NCBI RefSeq assembly: GCF_963675165.1
Contig: NC_087382.1
Coordinates: 3,005,463 to 3,069,462, forward strand
Direction: 5' to 3'
From: Halichondria panicea
Taxonomy: Eukaryota > Porifera > Demospongiae > Suberitida > Halichondriidae
Length of the DNA: 64,000 nt
Shown here: in pieces, positions 1 to 11,400 of the stretch
How positions within the stretch are numbered: the stretch's first letter is position 1
How the letters are laid out: every line of letters starts with the position of its first letter
Program-made: the position numbers and the translations under genes
Notes under the pieces: model-generated
Databases searched by the model: none
What the model was told of the DNA's origin: nothing
Seen by the model: only the letters and a program-made list of their open reading frames with translations

Positions 1-612
1 GTATAAAACATCAAGGGGAACCAATTTAACGAGCATGTCTGCAACTGGTCCCCACAAATACATGGATTCACTATTTGGCTGCCAGTCAATATTGCTGATT
101 AGTATAAATGCAAAAAGTGCAGCTACTGCAGATGCTCTCAGCCATTCGTCCGATAAAACAAGAGCATTATTATCAGTAATATTACCCTGAGTTGTATTAC
201 TGGCACCAGACAAGTCGACCACCTTGGTGATATTGTTTCCATAATAGTAGAGAAATGGGCCAAAAACAGCGCAAAAACCCGGTTTAAAAAACTTATCCCA
301 GAGTTTATTGATTAAATCAATGAAATCCTTCTTCACACGTGTACAGTCTGTACAGTCATAACACTTTAATAGTGGTTTACAGACACATTTAGAAATACAG
401 TCACGTGCACAATACTCTTCTGTTACTAAAACATAGAAACATCCTGGAAGGATAGCAAGTGCATAGCCTACAACCAAGAATGCAATTAAATTTGGTTGAA
501 ACGCATCATATTCTGGTAGAGATATTGCTGCAATCAATTCCAAAATAAAAGTATGGATCATATCCCCAAGGAGCAAGAAAACAAATAACCAGTTGCTACC
601 TGGTTTTTGAGC
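1..612 (-). CDS. Multipass membrane protein, internal exon (partial)
   Basis: An open reading frame of about 203 codons runs from a splice acceptor (AG at 613-614) to the window edge without a stop, so start, end and neighbouring exons are missing. It begins AQKPGSNWLF. At least four hydrophobic stretches are visible, including one around LFVFLLLGDMIH, one around IAFLVVGYALAILPG and one around AAVAALFAFIL-like residues near the end. Between the second and third lies a cysteine-rich loop with about nine cysteines (EEYCARDC ... CYDCTDCTRVKK), followed by a loop with NxT/NxS sequons (NITK, NTTQ, NITD). I do not recognise the family. It is probably a plasma-membrane or endomembrane protein. The open frame, codon use and acceptor make it a real exon; function unknown. 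Confidence 0.6.
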
Positions 613-1158
613 CTGCAATTAATACAACGCATATCATGATTGATGAAAAAAGTACGGAATGCACTCACAGTCATGATCAGATCCCAAAACTTTACAACTG
701 TACTTTAGATTAGCTTGTCAAGCAGTCAGTATAAGCAGCACATGCAAGATACTTATTATTATACTCTTCAGGAAATTCAACTGACAGCAAGAGACACTAT
801 ACATGCAGCCTTATATACATGTACAAGCAGACCTATATACAGGAAGTGTCTTAATGCATGAGTGTTTCCCACCATAATTAGATAAAGATGTAGATATAAT
901 TATACGTAGATGTGACATTAAATGCACTATGAAAGTAAACACGTGGACAGATTCTAACCACAACATGAATATATACGATCTTAAGCGAAAGAAAAATAGA
1001 ACAATCTAGTTAAATCTTCATACAGCATAATTATGCATACAGTTGCTGAAGTCTCGGGGTTCACATGAACTCTTCTTTCTCATTAGCCAAATAGCAGAAA
1101 TTAATACCCGCGAAAATATGTCACCTTAAGGTACTGTCAGGAGTACTCCTGCATGGTA

Positions 1159-1385
1159 CCGTATAGCGCAAAACTTTTAAGGCACTGGAAAAGCACACAT
1201 AGATAGAACAGTATAACTGCATGTTCTAATACTAATGGCATTTCATTGTATTATGAGTTGACTGCATGCTTATACCGGAGACACTCTCAGGCCACGCTTT
1301 CAATCTTTGCACGTTATAGGAGAATTTTCGTGTGGGATTGCTAACCTACGAAAGCAGCGAAAATTTCGTGATACATATACGGTAT
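1159..1385. mobile_element. Non-autonomous inverted-repeat element (ACCGTATAGCG family)
   Basis: The left end reads ACCGTATAGCGCAAAACTTTT and the right end ...GAAAATTTCGTGATACATATACGGTAT, an imperfect inverted repeat with no coding capacity. Related copies sit in the other two units of the 0.8-4.5 kb repeat and elsewhere in the window. Confidence 0.5.
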
Positions 1386-1490
1386 ATATATACCTACCTT
1401 AACCACATACACCCAGATACGTATACTATATGATGCATGGCATAACTTTGAGAACATGATATCATAATTTTATTGCACACTGTTAAAAAT

Positions 1491-1661
1491 GTATAGTTAC
1501 AATAGCACCTCGAGTGCTATGCCAACACTCACCTGATTAATGGCATTAGGTGGGTGTTGACATAATAGCACGTTACAATAGCACTCAAGATACTATTGTG
1601 CCAACACCCACCTAATGGCATTAGGTGGGTGTTGGCACTCAAGGTGCTATTGTAACTATAC
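1491..1661. mobile_element. Palindromic foldback element
   Basis: The termini GTATAGTTACAATAGCACC and its inverse ...GGTGCTATTGTAACTATAC are inverted repeats, and internal CACCTAATGGCATTAGGTG blocks are themselves palindromic, so the whole 171 bp can fold back. A near-identical copy is at 4169-4339 and a deleted one near 2815-2865. Non-coding. Confidence 0.65.
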
Positions 1662-1883
1662 ATTTTCAACATTAGTAATGTGTGCTATCACAACACTAGG
1701 AGTGCAGTTGTAACTGCTACATGTTACCAGAACAATAAAGAGTGCTAATATACACTTCTATTAAAGTGCTTGTGGAACACTTTAAATAGGATTTATAAAA
1801 GTATAACTGTCAAACTACTGTGCATGCATAGTTTGTTTTGTCCTATTAGTCTATATAAAGTCAGCCCGTCGTAGGGATCGAGG

Positions 1884-1889
1884 AGAGAC

Positions 1890-1920
<31 letters not shown>

Positions 1921-2000
1921 AGGGGTTAATTATGGTGTGTTGTGTGTGTGGGTGGAGGGGTTAATTGTGGTGTGTTGTGTGTGTGGGTGGCTGGTGGGTT
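1884..2000. repeat. TG microsatellite plus ~37-bp minisatellite
   Basis: A (TG)n run is followed by repeats of GTGGAGGGGTTAATTGTGG joined by GTGTGTTGTGTGTGTGG. The same array, longer, is at 2981-3250. Confidence 0.7.
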
Positions 2001-2649
2001 GTGCATGTGGGTAAACGTTTATGTATTATTATGTATTACGACACTCCTTATATACAAGCAGACCTATACACAGGAAGTGTCCTAATGCATGAGTGTTTCC
2101 CACCATACTTAGATAAAGATGTAGATATAATTATACGCAGATGCGGTCTAGAAATGCATTATGAAAGTAAACACCTGGACATTAAATGCACTATGAAAGT
2201 AAACACACGTGGACAGATTCTAACCACAACATGAACATACGATCTTTAAACGAAAGAAAAACAGAACATTCTTATAGTACATCATAATTATGCATACAGT
2301 TGCTAAAGTCTCAGCGTTCACATGAACTCTTCTTTCTCATTAGCCAAATAGCAGAAATTAATACCCGCGAAAATATGTCACCTTAAGGTACTGTCAGGAG
2401 TACTCCTGCATGGTACTGATATAGCGCAAAACTTTTGAGGCACTGGAAAAGCACGCATATATAGATAGAACAGTATAATAGCATTTCGTTGTATGGTGAG
2501 TTAACTGCATGCTTACCGGAGACACTCTCAGGCCACGCTTTCAATCTTTGCACGTTATAGGAGAATTTTCATGTGGGATTGCTATCCTACGAAAGCAGCG
2601 AAAATTTCGCGATACATATACCGTATATATATATATATACCTATATACC

Positions 2650-2709
2650 TAGCCTCGATTCCAGGCCGATTAAAATGTACGTATTTTAATCGGCCTTGAA
2701 TCGAGGCTA
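2650..2709. mobile_element. 60-bp near-perfect hairpin
   Basis: TAGCCTCGATTCCAGGCCG at the left is mirrored by CGGCCTTGAATCGAGGCTA at the right, with ATTAAAA/TTTTAAT inside. Fragments with the same TAGCCTCGAT..CAGGCC end occur near 20452, 27677, 42158 and 62752, so it is a dispersed family of tiny foldback elements. Confidence 0.6.
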
Positions 2710-2976
2710 ATACCTACCTTAACCACATATACCCAGATATGCTGCATGGTATAACTTTGAATATAATAAGAACATGATATCATAATTTTATTGCATGCAT
2801 GCACTGTTAAAAATGGGTAGTTACAATAGCACCTTGAGTGCTATGCCAACACTCACCTAATGGTGCTATCACAACACTAGGAGTGCAGTCGTAACTGCTA
2901 CATGTTACCAGAACAATAAAGGTGCTAATATACACTTCTATTAAAGTGCTTGTAAATAGAATATTTATAAACGGTC

Positions 2977-2980
<4 letters not shown>

Positions 2981-3020
<40 letters not shown>

Positions 3021-3250
3021 TGTGGAGGGGTTAATTGTGGTGTGTTGTGTGTGTGTAGTGTGGAGGGATTAATTGTGGTGTGTTGTGTGTGTGGGTGGAG
3101 GGATTAATTGTGGTGTGTTGTGTGTGTGGGTGGAGGGATTAATTGTGGTGTGTTGTGTGTGTGGGTGGAGGGATTAATTGTGGTGTGTTGTGTGTGTGGG
3201 TGGAGGGGTTAATTGTGGTGTGTTGTGTGTGTGGGTGGCTGGTGGGTTGT
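2981..3250. repeat. TG microsatellite plus 37-bp minisatellite array
   Basis: About 38 bp of TG is followed by six or so copies of a GGTGGAGGGATTAATTGTGG / TGTGTTGTGTGTGTGG unit. Non-coding; the reading frame through it is simple repeat. Confidence 0.75.
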
Positions 3251-3399
3251 GCATGTGGGTAAACGTTTATGTATTATTATGTATTACGACACTCCTTATA
3301 TACAAGCAGACCTATATACAGGAAGTGTCCTAATGCATGAGTGTTTCCCACCATAATTAGATAAAGATGTAGATATAATTATACGTAGATGCGTTCTAG

Positions 3400-3620
3400 A
3401 AATGCATTATGAAAGTAAACACCTGGACATTATGACATTAAATGCATTATGAAAGTAAACACCTGGACATTATGACATTAAATGCATTATGAAAGTAAAC
3501 ACCTGGACATTATGACATTAAATGCATTATGAAAGTAAACACCTGGACATTATGACATTAAATGCATTATGAAAGTAAACACCTGGACATTATGACATTA
3601 AATGCACTATGAAAGTAAAC
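3400..3620. repeat. 40-bp tandem repeat, about five copies
   Basis: Units of ATGAAAGTAAACACCTGG followed by ACATTATGACATTAAATGC repeat with almost no divergence. The first and second large repeat units carry only one or two copies of this block, so the array expanded in the third. Confidence 0.75.
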
Positions 3621-4168
3621 ATGTGGACAGATTCTAACCACAACATGAAGATATGATCTTTAAACGAAAGAAAAACAGAACAATCTTATAGTTAAATCTT
3701 CATACATCATATGCATACAGTTGCTGAAGTCTCAGGGTTCACATGAACTCTTCTTTCTCATTAGCCAAATAGCAGAAATTAATACCCGCGAAAACATGTC
3801 ACCTTAATTAAGGTACTGTCAGGATTATTCCTGCATGGTACTGTATAGCGCAAAACTTTTGAGGCACTGGAAAAGCACGCATAGATAGAACAGTATAACT
3901 GCATGTTCTATCGCATTTCATTGTATTGTGAGTTGACTGCATGCTTACCGGAGACACTCTCAGGCCACGCTTTCAATCTTTGCACGTTATAGGAGAATTT
4001 TCATGTGGGATTGCTAACCTACGAAAGCAGCAAAAACTTCGCGATACATATACGGCATATAATTATACCTACCTTAACCACATACACCCAGATACGTATA
4101 CTATATGCTGCATGGCATAACTTTGAGAACATGATATCATAATTTTATTGCATGCCACTGTTAAAAAT

Positions 4169-4339
4169 GTATAGTTACAATAGCACCTTGAGTGCTATGC
4201 CAACACTCACCTGATTAATGGCATTAGGTGGGTGTTGACATAATAGCACGTTACAATAGCACTCAAGGTACTATTGTGCCAACACCCACCTAATAGCATT
4301 AGGTGGGTGTTGGCACTCAAGGTGCTATTGTAACTATAC
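4169..4339. mobile_element. Palindromic foldback element, second full copy
   Basis: Same termini (GTATAGTTAC / GTAACTATAC) and internal palindromes as 1491-1661, with a few substitutions. Confidence 0.6.
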
Positions 4340-4532
4340 ATTTTCAACATTAGTAATGTGTGCTATCACAACACTAGGAGTGCAGTTGTAACTGCTACAT
4401 GTTACCAGAACAATAAAGAGTGCTAATATACACTTCTATTAAAGTGCTTGTGGAACACTTTAAATAGGATTTTATAAACACCCCACATACACTGGCATAA
4501 ATTAGTAAGAATTACTATACGTACAAATCTAC

Positions 4533-4770
4533 TACCGTATAGCGCGAAATTTTCGAGGCACTTATATTTCGTGGATTGGTCTCTAAAAACCATTTCGTTG
4601 CACAATGTTCGCGGAATGACTGCTTACCGGAAGCCACGCCTTTAAATATTTGCACAATAGCAGGTAATTCTAATTGAAGAATAATTTTCGTGGACTTTAT
4701 TTTCGTATAGAATTCTAACCCACGAAATCCGCGAAAATTAAGCCCCTCGAACATTTCGCGCTATACGGTA
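4533..4770. mobile_element. Inverted-repeat element, TACCGTATAGCG family
   Basis: Ends TACCGTATAGCGCGAAATTTT and AACATTTCGCGCTATACGGTA are near-perfect inverted repeats flanked by TA. No coding capacity; typical of a MITE. Relatives: 22332-22531, 31077-31286, 41599-41813. Confidence 0.65.
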
Positions 4771-5271
4771 ACTGTCAGTGTCAAACTAGATCTATATGCA
4801 TGCATAGTTTGTTTTGTCCTATTAGTCTATATAATAATCATAATTATATCAGGGGCGGATCCAGGAATTTTGGTAGGGGGAAGAAAATCACAAAATATTT
4901 TCTTAAAAAAAAAGGTCAACTGTTTTTCAGTGTAGCTATTCTAGTTCTGAGGTGATAGCTATTTTTGTGTTTTCTGAGTACAGTCATGCTCAATATCAAA
5001 CTGGGTGTGGTCATGATAAAGTCACCTAGCTACATTGTGATCCCAGAGTGATCCGTATAGGTAGCTCAGCCATAAGGCGAAACAGCGAATAAAAAACACT
5101 AACTATTCCACACAAAACACCGTCACACAAGGGGGGGGGTACAGCGATGAATGCTAACTTTGTAAATGTATTTTAACAAAGCAAAACATAACAATCAAAA
5201 TAATTATCATCATACAGCATAATTATAGTTGCTGTCAACAAGTCTCACAAGTTATATATTATAGATTGAGT

Positions 5272-5426
5272 TCACATGAACTTTTCTTTCTCATTGGCGA
5301 GGGCCAGATGACGTATGTTACTGATACAACCAGCGGCAGCTTCTTGCAGGACAAAGTCAGTGGAACCCACCATAGGGAGGAGACACTGTGTGTGTGGGGG
5401 TGTGTGCATGTGGGTGTATGTGAGGT

Positions 5427-5467
<41 letters not shown>

Positions 5468-8400
5468 TACAGTGAAAGTTTATCGGAATGACTTAATACC
5501 ATAATTGGATACACATAGTCATATATATTATATAGTAGTAGGTAATTTACTTACTTGCTTTATAAATATCATTTGGGATTACATGTATACTCTACATCAC
5601 ATGACTCTATAGTACCATACAGCAAAGGCCTCCACTAAGTGATTACACACATGTACCTTGACTACAGCAGCTTCATGCATGGTGATACAGTTATCAGGAT
5701 CCTTTGAGAGCTGGTGTAGGGCACAGGCAGTGGAACGATGGACATCCAGGTCAGGTGACTTGAGGTAGGAGACAAGTGGAGCTACTGCCTCCGCCTCTCC
5801 AAATGCAATACGATTGTTACGCCATGTGCAGCACCTATAAAAACATAACATAAGTCAATATGACTACTTGGAAAATTGGGTACCATTTAGAAAGCTATAC
5901 AAAACATAAAATTACGAGCCCTCAAAAATAGCTACCAAAACGGCTGAAATTCACAATGCTACTATAGCCTTCGCTTTTGTGCTAGTGTATTGCACTAGTA
6001 GGGTACTGTCTGTACCTGGCCATGGCATCAGCAAGGTGACGTCGGAGGTGGTCATCCGTCTATGCAGGGGGAGGGGAACTAAGTAATTTGTTGCATTTTT
6101 AATATAGTATGTAGTTCAACAATCACACTGCTACACTTACTGTATGGGTCAGTTTAGCCAGTAGTGGTACCACACCGTGGTCAGTGATGACTCCTAGGTT
6201 CTCCTCATCCTTGGCAATCTTAGCAATGGCTGCACACACACTAGCCAGGACCTCGTGGTCAGGGGACTTCAACAGCCCTACTATGAGCTCCAATCCTCCC
6301 ACAAATGATCGTACCAATTCACCAGCATCCTTGGCATTCTCAATACACGGACAGATAGCCCACGCAGCACATGCTTGGACCTACGTGAAAAGAGAGGCAG
6401 TAATAAAGGAAAGAGCAGCAGTTACATACGTACACATGTTCACTGCACAGATAATGACATATATTTATTGTTTGTGAACGGTAGCAATGTGTTATAAGGT
6501 CAGTGTTGTGTGCTTACATCATCATTGGGTGATTTAAGTAGAGACCACAGCAACCGTACTCCATCTTGTTTGTCAATCACACTAAGTAGGTAAGTATATA
6601 GAGAGCAAACATAATTATACTAGTGCTTAATCACTAGGCTACAGCTGTGTACCCAGTGGGACCACACTGTACAACACTAGTCAACCACTATCTCTACAGC
6701 TGTGTACCCAGTGGGTCCACACTGTACACTGGTCAACCACTAGCCCTACAGCTGTGTACCCAGTGGGACCACACTGTACAACACTAGTCAACCACTATCT
6801 CTACAGCTGTGTACCCAGTGGGTCCACACTGTACACTGGTCAACCACTAGCCCTAAAGCTGTGTACCCAGTGGGTCCACACTGTACAACACTAGTCAACC
6901 ACTAGCCCTACAGCTGTGTACCCAGTGGGACCACACTGTACAACACTAGTCAACCACTAGCCCTACAGGGTGTACCCAGTGGGTCCACACTGTACACTGG
7001 TCAACCACTAGCCCTACAGGGTGTACCCAGTGGGTCCACACTGTACACTGGTCAACCACTAGCCCTACAGCGGTGCACCCAGTGGGTCCACACTGTACAC
7101 TTGCTACTTACAGCTGTGTACCCATTAAAAGTATAATTTTGTGTTGAGGTTGCATGACCATCATAATTATGTCATAACTTTGCTATACCTCACTGAAATT
7201 CAAAGTTTCATATACCATTGGATTCCTTGTTAAAAAACGCTTCTATCTATAATACTATAGGGCTGATAAACTCCAACCAGCTAAAAGTTAGCATTTTCCA
7301 TAGAAGTTCTTGGCATATTTGTCAACCACATAAAGCCATCATAATTGACGAGTAATTTCTGGGCTGAACTCACAGGAATACACTTTAGTCAACCACTATA
7401 TGTAGCTACCCTACAGTGTACACAGGAATAGTCAACCACTATATGTAGCTACCCTACAGTGTACACAGGAATAGTCAACCACTATATGTAGCTACACCTA
7501 CAGTGTACACAGGAATAGTCAACCATTAGCTACCCTACAGTGTACACAGGAATAGTCAACCACTATATGTAGCTACCCTACAGTGTACACAGGAATAGTC
7601 AACCACTATATGTAGCTACACCTACAGTGTACACAGGAATAGTCAACCATTAGCTACCCTACAGTGTACACAGGAATAGTCAACCACTATATGTAGCTAC
7701 CCTACAGTGTACACAGGAATAGTCAACCACTATATGTAGCTACACCTACAGTGTACACAGGAATAGTCAACCATTAGCTACCCTACAGTGTACACAATGG
7801 GAATAGTCAACCCCCATTAGCTAAAGTGTCTATTTGGGTTGAGTTGCCCAGAAGTTATGTGGTCAATTACGGCTTTATGTGGAGTACTGATACCAGGAAC
7901 TTCTATGGAAAATGCAAACTTTTAGCTGGTTGAAGCTTATCAGCTCTAAAGCATAATATAGAAGCGCTTTTTAACAAGGAATCCAATGGTATATGAAACT
8001 TTGAAATTCAGTGAAGTACATGTATAACAATTACAGTTGTGACAATTATATGTATGACTATCAACCTCAACACAGATGGACTTTACCTACAGTGTACACA
8101 GTGGGACCACACTGTGCACTAGTCTAGAGTAAAATGTTCGTTCAAGTGAGGGAAAAGGGGAAAAGGGTTGTACGGTTGAACATGTATTAAAGCTATACAA
8201 TGTAACGTACGCCATGCTCTCCTGGTCCAGTGCACAGGCACCCACAGCATTGGTGGTGTTGATGAGGAGTGGTTGATTAGTGCCTGTGAGTAGCTGAACG
8301 AGAGGGGCTACCCCACCAACCTTGCGTATGACCACTCTACTGTCAGCATATCGAGAAGCACACTCTCCCAGAGCACCCACCACATTCACCAGAACCTGCA

Positions 8401-11400
8401 TCAGAGGATAATAATATTATTCATTGCTGTAGCTAGATTGTTATTAGGTTTCAGTTTCATTGTAGTACCTCTTCAGGTTGATTGCCCAACAGTGATACCA
8501 GTTGCTCAACTGCTTTCAACTCTTTGAACCTAAAGCAGACACAAAAAGTGAAATCAACAACTGATTTATAGATATCTCAACGTGTATATAGATACCATAT
8601 TTGCAATACTAACACACACAAACACACCCACACACCCACAGATAAAGAGCTGTCATTCTATAAATGCTCCAGATATACATAGCTAGCTCACTTTATGACA
8701 TTTTCCTTGCTCTTGCTACACTTCCATACAGCCCCAGTCACGGCTATGAGGAGGTCCTTGTTGTCAGTGACCTTGAGTAGTGCAGCCAGTGGTGAGAGTC
8801 CATCATGAGAGTGTACCAGCGATCGAGTCACTTCCTCCTCCGCACACTGAGTGGGTGTGGGTGTGGGTGTGGGGGAGTTAGAAGCTGCATACTCATGTTG
8901 ATATCTACAATGCACACACATAGGGTACAAGCAATTTTTATACTATGTATCTGTCGAATTTACATACATATGTATACTGCATAGGCACAGTCACACAAGT
9001 TGTCTGTGGTAGAATGTACCTTGAATATGGCTGATGCACAGTGTTTCTGCAGCTCTTGGTTGTCAGTCTTGAGACCTCTCACCAAATGTCCCAGCATCCC
9101 TTCACTCTGGATCAAACCCTGATAGGAGGACTGCAACAGAGAGAGGAGGGGTAAATACACCATTGGAAAGGTCATTCCAAAAGCAATTAGGTTTGAAATT
9201 GTCTTTCAACAGCCATAACTGGATCCAATTTTATGATTTTCTGAAAGCTTAGAAAGAGACCTTTCAAATGGTGTTATCAAAGTTCAGATACAAGTATTTG
9301 TCAATTTGGCCGTACTATGGATAAATATAGCCCATGGTCCAAGGCCGGTTTGACATTAGACCAACAGAATTCAAGTTATGGCTGTTGAAAAGGTTAAATC
9401 ACAACCTCCCCACGTTTAAAAATGTATGTGCTTACCTCAGATGCACACTCTTGTAGAGTCCCTACTATTGGTATGAGCAGGTCGACATTATCACTAGAGA
9501 GAAGTTGGCCCAGCAAAGGAACAGCACCAGTCTTGAGAAGGGCCTACAAAAAGGAGTCAGAGCTAGTACATACGTGTTATACATTACTAAAAAGCTACGT
9601 ACTTACAACCGTACTGTTATAACGTTAACGACACTATACTTTGTACTTACAATTTTGTTGCTCTTGCTCTTGGAGCAGCTCCACAGTCCGAGTGCTGCAC
9701 AGCGTGCTACCTCTAGGTCACTCTGTTCCCCAGTGAAGGGTGAACCAGGTTGACCAGGACTCTCTAGTAGGCTCACCTATGTGTGTAGTGTGTGTGTACG
9801 TACAGTATAAGCATATCTTTAAAAGCCCAGTTTACACGAGACCTAGCTTCTAACCCCATGCAGGATTAAACTATTCCGCGTTTGTAAACGGGTCTAATCC
9901 AGATTGTATGTGTGTACGTACGTACATTATATAAGCATCTCTATCACACAGAGGAACAGATTACGTGGAACTCCTGAAAAGGGAGGCCCCTACGATTAAA
10001 GGAAATTAATTGTTCATACCAGTTTCTTGATTCCCCCATTTTGTCGTACAATCCTGCGAGATCTCTTAAACTTGGCCACATTGGCAATGGTCTCAGCAGC
10101 CAGACACTTGAGACCCCTCACAGGAGAACGGAGTATGTCTACCAACATGGGGAGCCCTGTGTGTGTGTGTGTGTGTGGGGGGGGGTGTGTGTGTGGGTGG
10201 TGTGTGTTTCAGAAATCATGAATTTGGACCGTCAGAACTCTAGTTACAGAGCTGACTACAGTAATCCACCACTTACCATCTAGGTCCACTATAGCCATTC
10301 TAGTCTGAGTGTTCTTAGAGATCTCCCTGAGAATACGCAATGATCCAATCTTACACTTGACATCGTCAGTCTCCAATAGATTAATTAGCAGATCTAGACC
10401 ACCGGAATCACGTATGGCAAGCTGACAGGCCTCCTGGCTGAGGTCAAAGTCCAGTATTGAACACAGGGCAATAACAGTTGATGTCTGATTACCACTCTGC
10501 GAGAATTAGACAATATGGACGTAATATTTTACTAATTAAGTACACAAAATTTAAACACACATAATTATTATAGAGCTAGGAAAGAGCTTACACTCAAGTT
10601 ATGGGCCGGCCATCAAAGCTATCTGAAACACTTTACCCTGAGATATTTGATGAGTTTCTGTATCTGCCAGTACTCAGAGGGAAGGTCAGTGTTGGAGTCA
10701 GGGCGTCTGTCAGTAGTGTCATCCTCCTCACTCATATCCGAGGCACTACCGCTCTCTCCATCGGGAGAATCATCGCAACTCTTGGCAGTAGAACCGCGAC
10801 TGACACTACACAAGCAGATGATGTTACAAGCAATGGTGGGTAATTTTCGAGGATAACATTTTTCAAATCGGCTATTTTCAAGAACTTACTGTGATTTTGA
10901 TCTCATGCTTGTTGCAGACGTTGCTTTTGTTTCACTAGTTTTGATGGATCGTGACTTGCCCTTAGTGCTGCATGTGTGTGGTGTGTGGTGTGTGAGGGTG
11001 TGGTGGGGGGGGCTGGATTAAGAGCTGCAACAGTTGGCAATAATTATAGCGTGAAAAACACACCATAATTATTGTACACAGCACTACAAAGCAGCTATAT
11101 ACTACATGCAAATTTTAGCTTTAAAACTGGACGTTCCCAGAAATATTGAAATAGACTATTCTAGTGTTCTTGTAAAATAAATGTGACGTACCTGGGTGGT
11201 TTCAGTGGACTCTGTGGTGCGGTGTAGTACTTGGTGTCCAGGCCGAGGCTCTTCCATTTCTGTGAGGGCTCTAAACTTTTCCCTTTGGGAGAAGTAAACG
11301 TACTCTTTGGAATCTTCTTGCCAGCCATAACTGCCTTATTAGGAGTGGCTCTGCACAAGAGGGGAAACGTATAATCCCTATATATAATGCACAGTGACAT

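Larger units (their letters stand above)
805..4480. repeat. Three tandem copies of a ~1.2 kb repeat with ODAD2 3'-end relic
   Basis: Blocks starting near 805, 2040 and 3290 repeat the same order: ACAAGCAGACCTATA...CAGGAAGTGTC, a GAAAGTAAACAC block, CATGAACTCTTCTTTCTCATT, a half element ending ACCTTAAGGTAC, a GTATAGCGCAAAAC element, a palindromic element, then TTCTATTAAAGTGCTTGT. The CATGAAC...TTTCTCATT segment with its upstream AT-rich flank matches the stop-codon end of the ODAD2 last exon (5272-5300) and its 3' flank, so the unit seems to derive from the adjacent gene tail. No open gene is visible between 613 and 5271. Confidence 0.75.
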
